From a bacterium TMED144 (GTDB taxonomy: Bacteria > Fidelibacterota > Marinisomatia > Marinisomatales > TCS55), in the NCBI GenBank assembly GCA_002170005.2, contig NHGT02000026.1, positions 41,463 through 75,884 on the forward strand: a stretch of DNA of 34,422 nucleotides, in the 5' to 3' direction. The stretch's first letter is position 1, and every line of letters starts with the position of its first letter. This document shows, one piece after another, positions 27,753 through 34,422 of this stretch. A model generated the notes under the pieces. That model saw nothing but the letters and a program-made list of their open reading frames with translations, did no database searches and was not told where the DNA came from. A program made the translations under genes and the position numbers.

Positions 27753-28688
27753 ATGATCACAGAATACAGCAGATTGTCTGGCCTTCAAAAAGTAGCTATA
27801 CTTTTTTCAATACTTGGAGAAAGTTTAGCACTAAATCTTGTAAATGATCTTGATCAAACTGAAATAAGAAAAATCAGAGCCGCTATGCGAGGAGTAGGAA
27901 ATGTTTCTTTCGCTGTAAAGAAACAAGTTATGGAGGAATTTTATTTCTCCTTTGTAAGTGAAAAATTTCAACCACAAGAAGAAGATAATGAACCAAAAAA
28001 ACCATTTTTATTCTTGAGTGACATTACCGATGAACAGTTAGTAGCTATGCTTTCCAATGAGGATTCTAAAGTCATAGCGATAACCTTAGCACAAGTTGAT
28101 AGCAAAAAAAGGATGATGGTGCTAGACAGAATTGGTGAAGACGAAAAAAATGAAGTTTTATTAAGTATTGGAAACCTTGATGGCGTACCACTTGAAGCTG
28201 TTGTTCAAATTGCCCATCGATTACAAAAGAAGGCCAAAGGACTGCCCAAAACCGTTGCTTTTTCAAGAGGCGGTGGAAAAGATTTGGCTGATTTACTAGG
28301 AGAAATGAATGCTCAAGAAGAAGAGCTATTTATGGCTAATCTTGAGCAAAATGACCCTGATTTAGCTAGTGAAGTTAAAAAATACAGGATAACCTTTGAA
28401 TCAATTTTTGAAATCTTTCCTGACAATCTCCTTCGAGATTTAATGAATGCTGTAGATCTTGATGCTGTAGCGATGGCTTTAAAAGGCATGGATCAGGTAA
28501 TCACAGATAAAGTTCTCGGTGTTCTTCCAAAGAAAAAACAAGCTATGTTTGAGCCCGTAGAGGGAGCTGTACCAAAGAGAGATGTTGATACGGCTCGTAA
28601 GAATGTAGTTTCTGCTGCCAAACAAATGGAAAAAGATGGTGCGTTTAAGCTTGAAGATCTTTTGGGTGGTGGCGACACAGTTGAATAA
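27753..28688 (+). CDS. FliG-like flagellar motor switch protein homologue
   Basis: LSGLQKVAILFSILGESLALNLVNDLDQTEIRKIRAAM resembles FliG_N; ITFESIFEIFPDNLLRDLMNAVDLDAVAMALKGMDQVITDKVLGVLPKKKQAMFE resembles FliG_C; SD GAGG upstream. Confidence 0.88.
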   Translation: MITEYSRLSGLQKVAILFSILGESLALNLVNDLDQTEIRKIRAAMRGVGNVSFAVKKQVMEEFYFSFVSEKFQPQEEDNEPKKPFLFLSDITDEQLVAMLSNEDSKVIAITLAQVDSKKRMMVLDRIGEDEKNEVLLSIGNLDGVPLEAVVQIAHRLQKKAKGLPKTVAFSRGGGKDLADLLGEMNAQEEELFMANLEQNDPDLASEVKKYRITFESIFEIFPDNLLRDLMNAVDLDAVAMALKGMDQVITDKVLGVLPKKKQAMFEPVEGAVPKRDVDTARKNVVSAAKQMEKDGAFKLEDLLGGGDTVE

Positions 28689-28718
28689 GTTTTTTAATCC
28701 AAATTAAACTTTTTTATT

Positions 28719-28745
28719 AACCCTCAAACTATTGGGGGGTTTTAT
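28719..28745 (+). terminator. Rho-independent terminator after the FliG-like gene
   Basis: AACCCTCAAACTATTGGGGGGTTTT: CCCTCAA/TTGGGGG stem followed by a T tract. Confidence 0.7.
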
Positions 28746-28771
28746 ATGGTCTTTTCTTTAATTTTGTAAGA

Positions 28772-29335
28772 ATGAAAAACAAAGTTTTTAAGAAAGTCTT
28801 ACATAACAAACTAATCAATTATTTAAAAAGATATCCTAACGAAAAAGAAAAGGTAACAAAAACACTTCATCTTTTAGTTAATGATCATCATTGTTTTAAG
28901 CGTACTAACTGGGATGGACATTTCACTGCTTCAGCTTGGGTTGTCGATAAAAGTCGAAAATGGATTCTTATGACACATCATAAACAACTTAATATCTGGC
29001 TTCAGCTTGGTGGCCATGCTGAAGACAATAACAATTTGTTAGAAGTCGCTTTAAAAGAAGCCAAAGAAGAATCAGGAATAAATAATTTTAATATAATTAG
29101 TGAAGAAATATTTGATCTCGACATTCACAAAATACCAAAATATGGTTCTAATCCTGAGCACCTACACTACGATGTAAGATTTATACTCCAAGCAGATAAA
29201 CTAGAAGAGCTTTCAATCAGTAATGAATCTAATGATTTGGCATGGATTGAAATTGAAGATGTATTAAACCTAAACCCTAAAAAATCAATAGAGAGAATGA
29301 TGCATAAATTTGTTAATCAATTTTCACAAGCATGA
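28772..29335 (+). CDS. NUDIX hydrolase
   Basis: LGGHAEDNNNLLEVALKEAKEESGI matches a NUDIX box (GX5EX7REUXEEXGU variant). Confidence 0.88.
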   Translation: MKNKVFKKVLHNKLINYLKRYPNEKEKVTKTLHLLVNDHHCFKRTNWDGHFTASAWVVDKSRKWILMTHHKQLNIWLQLGGHAEDNNNLLEVALKEAKEESGINNFNIISEEIFDLDIHKIPKYGSNPEHLHYDVRFILQADKLEELSISNESNDLAWIEIEDVLNLNPKKSIERMMHKFVNQFSQA

Positions 29336-30606
29336 AAATTAAGAATAAGCTTAAGGAATTTATTTTAAGCAAGATTGTCAATGGCAATGATCGAAAAATA
29401 GGGCTTGAACTAGAAACATTTTATTATAATGAAGATCTTAAGCGAATTCAAGTAAACACAGTAGAAGATTTTTCAGCATTGCAATTTTTAGATGAAATAC
29501 GCAAAAGAAACACTGAAAGTTCATACTCGCTTGAACCGGGAGGACAACTTGAATGGGCTTCAAAGCCATGCAAAGACCTCTGGAGGATAGAATTAGAATT
29601 TAAAAAACATCAAAAGATTGAGGATGAAATTCTGACTCAAAATAGTATAAATAAACTTCAGGTTAGTGTAGACCCTTTACATGATGCTAACACTATAGAT
29701 TTAATAAAAGCTCCTAAATATGAGATAATGGCAAATCATTTAAAAAAAGGGGGGGGATTAAGTAGCTGGATGATGAGGAATACCACTAGCGTACAAGTCA
29801 ATATTGATTACACATCTGAAGATGATGCTAACCAAATGGCTTATATTGCCGACAATGTTCAACCTATTTATAGCATAATTTTTTCGAATTCTCCATTTAT
29901 AAACGGCAAGCTAGCGAAAGAGAGAAACTTAAGATGGGAAATATGGGAAAATACAGATCCTGATAGGTGCGGGTCTCTTTTTAACCATGGAATTAAAAAC
30001 ATTAATACTTTTATAGACGACTATATAGATTGGTTATTAGGTCAGCCATCAATGTATAAGGTTAATCAAAAAGGCCATTATTCAAAATTTCATGGCACAA
30101 TATTAGAATCTATAGATGAATCAGATGATATTTTTAATCAAATTGATATAATGCTTCACCAATCATTTACCAATGTTAGGTTCAAACCTTTTTTAGAGAT
30201 AAGATCGCCTGATCGTCCTATGAAGAATAATGAAATATCTCCTGGAGCTTTCATAACAGGAATTTTAGTCTCTCCGACTTCAAGAGAAAAGATGCTCAAA
30301 ATGATACATGAATGGTCGGATTCCGATAAGTTTAAACTAATAGAAAGCGCGTTTAGCTTATCCTATTCTAATCCTGGTCCAAAAGGAAAAATGATAGGTT
30401 ATTATATAGAAAAGATATCTGAGATAGCTTTAGAAGGGCTAGATGAACGATCAAAATTATATAATATAAAAAACGAAAAATCTATGCTCGAAGATTTTTT
30501 AAACAATGTAATATCTTATGGCCCAAAAACAATCCAACTGCAAAATGAATTCAAAGAGTCAGGAATGTCTATAGAAAACTTTATTAAAGAAATACTAATT
30601 TATTAG
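29332..30606 (+). CDS. Glutamate-cysteine ligase family (GCS2/plant-type GshA or EgtA-like)
   Basis: GLELETFYY; SLEPGGQLEWASKPC; MMRNTTSVQVNIDY; IFSNSPFINGK...RWEIWENTDPDRCG. Confidence 0.85.
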   Translation: MKIKNKLKEFILSKIVNGNDRKIGLELETFYYNEDLKRIQVNTVEDFSALQFLDEIRKRNTESSYSLEPGGQLEWASKPCKDLWRIELEFKKHQKIEDEILTQNSINKLQVSVDPLHDANTIDLIKAPKYEIMANHLKKGGGLSSWMMRNTTSVQVNIDYTSEDDANQMAYIADNVQPIYSIIFSNSPFINGKLAKERNLRWEIWENTDPDRCGSLFNHGIKNINTFIDDYIDWLLGQPSMYKVNQKGHYSKFHGTILESIDESDDIFNQIDIMLHQSFTNVRFKPFLEIRSPDRPMKNNEISPGAFITGILVSPTSREKMLKMIHEWSDSDKFKLIESAFSLSYSNPGPKGKMIGYYIEKISEIALEGLDERSKLYNIKNEKSMLEDFLNNVISYGPKTIQLQNEFKESGMSIENFIKEILIY

Positions 30607-31065
30607 ATGAATCCTAAAGTACTACATAACTTAACCATGATTCCCTTTTTTCTTTTTGGTATCATTGCATTGACTGTGGGTATTAGGTGGCTCTCTCATC
30701 CTGAGCCCTGGCTTTTAGATAAGATAGCCAATGAAACAATTTTAAAAGAATCATTCCAAGATCTATTTAAAAGAGAAGGAAACGACAATTTGCCTTTTTA
30801 TCTCACCAACATATATAGATTCTTTGGTCTGTGGGTAAGCTCAACTGGGGCACTGACACTTGTATTTACCTATTTAACTCGACTTGGTACACGTTTATCA
30901 AGGGCGCTAATTCAAAGTGTGTATTTATTTCTATTGGTTGGTGCTACTTACTTATTATATGTCTACATACCCAACTCACATTTTAAGTATCTTGCAGGTG
31001 CCTTTTGGGTTTTGTATGCTATTAGTTTTTGGAGTGGAATTCAACTAAATAAATTTGATAATTAA
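30607..31065 (+). CDS. Hypothetical four-TM membrane protein
   Basis: Hydrophobic segments; follows the GCL stop directly; no confidently recognised family. Confidence 0.65.
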   Translation: MNPKVLHNLTMIPFFLFGIIALTVGIRWLSHPEPWLLDKIANETILKESFQDLFKREGNDNLPFYLTNIYRFFGLWVSSTGALTLVFTYLTRLGTRLSRALIQSVYLFLLVGATYLLYVYIPNSHFKYLAGAFWVLYAISFWSGIQLNKFDN

Positions 31066-31120
31066 ATCGATTTAAAAAAGGTTATACATTATAAAAAATT
31101 TTAAACTTAAGATATTTATT

Positions 31121-32632
31121 ATGAAAAATTTTATATTAATTAAGTTAGCTATTGTTACTTTTGGTCTATCGCAACCCTATGATATTGTTATTAAGCAGGG
31201 TAGAGTAATTGATCCTGAGACAAATTTAGATCAAATTTGCAATATTGGTATAATAGGAAATCAGATATCAGATATTACCAAAAACTCTATAAACGGAAAA
31301 ATTGCGATAAATGCAAAAGGCTTGGTTGTATCACCTGGCTTCATTGACCTTCACGCACATGGACAAACAAATTCTGCACATCGCTATCAGGTAAAAGACG
31401 GAGTCACAACTGCCTTAGAAATGGAGAGCGGAGTAGCATTTATTGAACGTTGGATTGAAGCAAAAAAGGGAAGATCTCTTGTCAACTTTGGAGCAACGGC
31501 ACCTCACGGGTTTTTGCGCTCTATTTCGATGGTTAAAAATAAAAGTACAGCTAATAAGTTGATTAATCATTTTAGCAAAAATGAAATGAAAATAGAAGAT
31601 TCAACCCAAAATAAAGTTAAATCTTCTGAAGAGGACGAAAAGTTAAAAAAACTATATAGCAGTTTATCATCTTCAAATTATCAGTCACAATCGCCCAACG
31701 AAATAGAAGAAACAAAAAAATTAATCAAAGATTACATCGATAAAGGAGCATTGGGCATAGGTCTTCCAGTTGGATATTACCTTGGAGCATCTGCGGGTGA
31801 GGTTTTTGAAATTTATAAGTTCGCAAAAACTTTAAATGTAACAGTATATACCCATACAAGGGGTTTTGGAATGCCTGGCATTCAAGAAGCAATGGCTGCG
31901 GCAACTACGGCAGGCGCATCAGTTCACATTGTTCATGCTAACAGCATGTCTCTTGGAGAAATAGAAACAACTCTATCAATGGTTGAGTCAGCACAAAAGA
32001 ATGGTCTTGATATTACAACTGAAGTTTATCCATACACAGCAGCTTCAACATCATTAGAGTCCATTCTTTTTGACGAAGGGTGGAAAGAGACTTTGAATAT
32101 AAGTTATAACGATTTACAATGGGAAAAGACGGGTGAGAGACTAAATAAAAAAACATTTTATGAATATCGAAAAAAAGGTGGAGTTGTAATTATTCATATG
32201 ATGAAGCCCGAATGGATAAAAATAGGTGTTTCTCACCCTGTTTCAATCATTGCTTCTGATGGAATGCCTTATGCTCCAGGCGCACACCCTAGAACAGCTG
32301 GGACATTTTCGAGAATTCTTGGCAAATATGTTCGCGAAGAAAAGATTCTAGATCTGATAACAGCATTAAAAAAAATGACAATCATGCCTGCAAAACGCTT
32401 GGAAAAGATAGCCCCTTCAATGGCGCGAAAAGGAAGATTGCAAATTGGCGCTGATGCAGATATAACAATATTTAACCCTAACACAATTATCGATAAAGCT
32501 GATTTCAGCGGCTTAAAGTACTCAGAAGGCGTTGAAACAGTCATAATTGATGGTAAGATAATTATTAAAGAAGGTAGAATTATAGAAAATGTGTTTCCTG
32601 GTAAGCCAATACTAAGCAAATACAAAAAATAA
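31121..32632 (+). CDS. Exported amidohydrolase, N-acyl-D-amino-acid deacylase/D-aminoacylase-like
   Basis: Signal-like N-terminus; DIVIKQGRVIDPETN, VVSPGFIDLHAHGQ, DGVTTALEMESG, IIASDGMPYAPGAHPRTAGTF, ARKGRLQIGADADITIFNP. Confidence 0.85.
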   Translation: MKNFILIKLAIVTFGLSQPYDIVIKQGRVIDPETNLDQICNIGIIGNQISDITKNSINGKIAINAKGLVVSPGFIDLHAHGQTNSAHRYQVKDGVTTALEMESGVAFIERWIEAKKGRSLVNFGATAPHGFLRSISMVKNKSTANKLINHFSKNEMKIEDSTQNKVKSSEEDEKLKKLYSSLSSSNYQSQSPNEIEETKKLIKDYIDKGALGIGLPVGYYLGASAGEVFEIYKFAKTLNVTVYTHTRGFGMPGIQEAMAAATTAGASVHIVHANSMSLGEIETTLSMVESAQKNGLDITTEVYPYTAASTSLESILFDEGWKETLNISYNDLQWEKTGERLNKKTFYEYRKKGGVVIIHMMKPEWIKIGVSHPVSIIASDGMPYAPGAHPRTAGTFSRILGKYVREEKILDLITALKKMTIMPAKRLEKIAPSMARKGRLQIGADADITIFNPNTIIDKADFSGLKYSEGVETVIIDGKIIIKEGRIIENVFPGKPILSKYKK

Positions 32633-32711
32633 TTATACTATTCACCTTAAAAGATTATTTATTATAAACATGATTATTGTTTAATTTGTTTCTTATAAAA
32701 TTCTTATTATT

Positions 32712-33389
32712 ATGTTATTAAATCAGTTAAAAATTTTTATTAGTTCTACAATAGGCAAAAAAATAGTTGTCGCATCGACCGGTCTTTTGTTCTGTTTATT
32801 TTTACTTGCTCATTTGGCAAACAATTTTGTCATATACACAGGAGCTGAAAATTTTAATTTCTTAGTAAAGAGTTTAGAAAAAATAAAACCCTTGATAAGA
32901 TTAGCCGAAGTAATGCTTGTTCTCATTCTTGGGAGCCACATTTATAATTCTATTACTCTAGCATTAAAATCCAAAAAAGCCAAAGGAATAACTAATCGAT
33001 CAAAAATTGACGTAGCAAACGCATCCTTGTCATCCAGGACAATGGTATTTACAGGATCAATACTTTTTATTTTTCTTACAGTTCACTTATCAACATTTTG
33101 GTATACATTTCAAACTTCAGGACGGCATGATTATTATTTCATGGTTACAAGCGAATCCTTTGGTTTCGGAAATATTTTAATTACATCTTTATACCTTTTG
33201 GCCATGATTATACTAGGTTTTCATTTAAGGCATGGGTTTCAGTCTGCAATTAAAACACTAGGCATAGGAAATACTACTTTAGGGAAACTTTTAAGCTTAT
33301 TAAGCGTAGTATTTTGGTTACTTGTACCTGCAGGGTTTTTTAGTATTGCATTTTGGTTTGGCATAGTTAAACATTTTGGATTAGTATAG
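32712..33389 (+). CDS. sdhC: Succinate dehydrogenase/fumarate reductase cytochrome b subunit
   Basis: [29 protein letters not shown]; five-TM pattern; [26 protein letters not shown]; immediately upstream of sdhA. Confidence 0.9.
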   Translation: MLLNQLKIFISSTIGKKIVVASTGLLFCLFLLAHLANNFVIYTGAENFNFLVKSLEKIKPLIRLAEVMLVLILGSHIYNSITLALKSKKAKGITNRSKIDVANASLSSRTMVFTGSILFIFLTVHLSTFWYTFQTSGRHDYYFMVTSESFGFGNILITSLYLLAMIILGFHLRHGFQSAIKTLGIGNTTLGKLLSLLSVVFWLLVPAGFFSIAFWFGIVKHFGLV

Positions 33390-33400
33390 AAAGATTACAT

Positions 33401-34422
33401 ATGAAGTTAGACGCAAAAATACCATCAGGTGATCTTAGTAATAAATGGGTTAACTATAGATCAAGCCTCCCTCTTGTCAGTCCTGCAAATAAGCAAAAGC
33501 AAGATGTAATAATTGTTGGTACAGGTCTGGCCGGAGCATCAGCAGCAGCTTCAATGGCAGAGATGGGGTACAATGTTAAAGCTTTTTGCTTTCAGGATAG
33601 CCCTAGAAGAGCGCACTCAATTGCTGCGCAAGGCGGGATTAACGCAGCCAAAAATTACCAAAATGATGGTGATAGTATTTACAGACTATTTTATGATACT
33701 ATTAAAGGTGGTGATTATCGATCTAGAGAAGCTAATGTTTATAGATTAGCTGAAGTTAGTGGTAACATAATTGACCAATGCGTTGCACAAGGGGTACCAT
33801 TCGCTAGGGAATATGGTGGAACTCTTGATAACAGATCCTTTGGTGGAGTACAGGTTTCAAGAACTTTTTATGCGAGAGGACAAACCGGGCAACAGCTTTT
33901 ATTAGGTGCTTATAGTGCTTTAAGTAGACAGATCAATCTTGGTAAAGTTGAAATGTATACCAAGCATGAGATGGTAGACCTGGTGTTAATTGATGGCCAC
34001 GCTAAAGGCATTATAGCGAGAAACCTAATAAATGGCAATATAGAGAAATATGCTGCAAATGCAGTTGTGCTTGCTACAGGTGGATATGGTAATGTTTATT
34101 ATCTGTCAACGAACGCTATGGGGAGCAATGTCACTGCTTCTTGGAAAGCTCATAAAAAAGGAGCAATGTTTAGCAACCCATGCTTTACACAAATTCATCC
34201 CACATGTATTCCAGTATCAGGTGAATACCAATCCAAACTTACTTTAATGTCTGAATCATTACGAAATGATGGTAGAATTTGGGTATCATCAATAAAAGGT
34301 GATACTAGACTACCATCTGAAATACCTGAAAATGAGAGAGATTATTATTTAGAAAGAAGATACCCAGCGTTTGGTAATCTAGTTCCAAGAGATATTGCTT
34401 CAAGAGCCGCTAAAGAAAGATG
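33401..34422 (+). CDS. sdhA: Succinate dehydrogenase/fumarate reductase flavoprotein subunit (partial, runs off the window)
   Basis: Frame from ATG 33401: [52 protein letters not shown]...[50 protein letters not shown]. No stop before the window end, so it is missing from the track. Confidence 0.95.
   Translation, partial: MKLDAKIPSGDLSNKWVNYRSSLPLVSPANKQKQDVIIVGTGLAGASAAASMAEMGYNVKAFCFQDSPRRAHSIAAQGGINAAKNYQNDGDSIYRLFYDTIKGGDYRSREANVYRLAEVSGNIIDQCVAQGVPFAREYGGTLDNRSFGGVQVSRTFYARGQTGQQLLLGAYSALSRQINLGKVEMYTKHEMVDLVLIDGHAKGIIARNLINGNIEKYAANAVVLATGGYGNVYYLSTNAMGSNVTASWKAHKKGAMFSNPCFTQIHPTCIPVSGEYQSKLTLMSESLRNDGRIWVSSIKGDTRLPSEIPENERDYYLERRYPAFGNLVPRDIASRAAKER

Noticed and set aside
27509-27788. 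Antisense ORFs over the Pro/Lys-rich end of the FliF-like gene (27509-27760, 27534-27788)
   Set aside because: Low-complexity reverse-strand translations of the sense coding region; no RBS or family signal.
24650-28688. Ordinary flagellar operon
   Set aside because: No export, rod, hook, filament, FliM or FliN genes in the 34 kb window. The FliF-like protein is atypical. The rest of the genome is not visible, so this is only rejected as the default reading.
33513-34247. Short ORFs 33513-33749 and 34050-34247
   Set aside because: Out-of-frame translations inside the partial sdhA gene, which the track missed because its stop lies outside the window.
1-34422. CRISPR arrays, tRNA/rRNA genes, transposases or prophage genes
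   Set aside because: No regular repeat-spacer arrays, cloverleaf or rRNA-like segments, or transposase/integrase motifs were recognised by reading; a formal scan (tRNAscan-SE, Infernal, ISfinder) was not possible.

Overview
This window is an AT-rich, densely coded bacterial chromosome segment. Gene content (SusC/SusD pair, B-type succinate dehydrogenase, many lipoproteins) suggests a marine FCB-group bacterium, possibly Marinimicrobia-like; that placement is inference only. Most genes are housekeeping or metabolic: susCD, ssb, M20 and M19 peptidases, MltB-like transglycosylase, apaG, pyk, Smr, aromatic amino acid hydroxylase, glutamate-cysteine ligase, sdhC and partial sdhA. The most interesting region is an apparent operon at 21238-28688. 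It starts at a promoter carrying an 18-bp perfect palindrome and ends at a hairpin terminator. It encodes three envelope or outer-membrane proteins, then MotA, MotB, a remodelled FliF-like protein and a FliG-like protein, with no other flagellar gene in the window. This looks like a flagellar-motor-derived machine without a visible filament, rod or export apparatus. A second notable locus on the minus strand (18176-13724) encodes a divergent HMG-CoA reductase, a PlsC acyltransferase, a eukaryote-like alkyl-DHAP synthase (AGPS) and an SDR, consistent with an ether-lipid module. Two genes (the SDR and a lipoprotein at 20538) lack any ATG/GTG/TTG start upstream of their essential N-termini and may start at AUC. 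The susC leader has a candidate terminator/antiterminator attenuator. All family assignments come from motif recognition; no database search was run.
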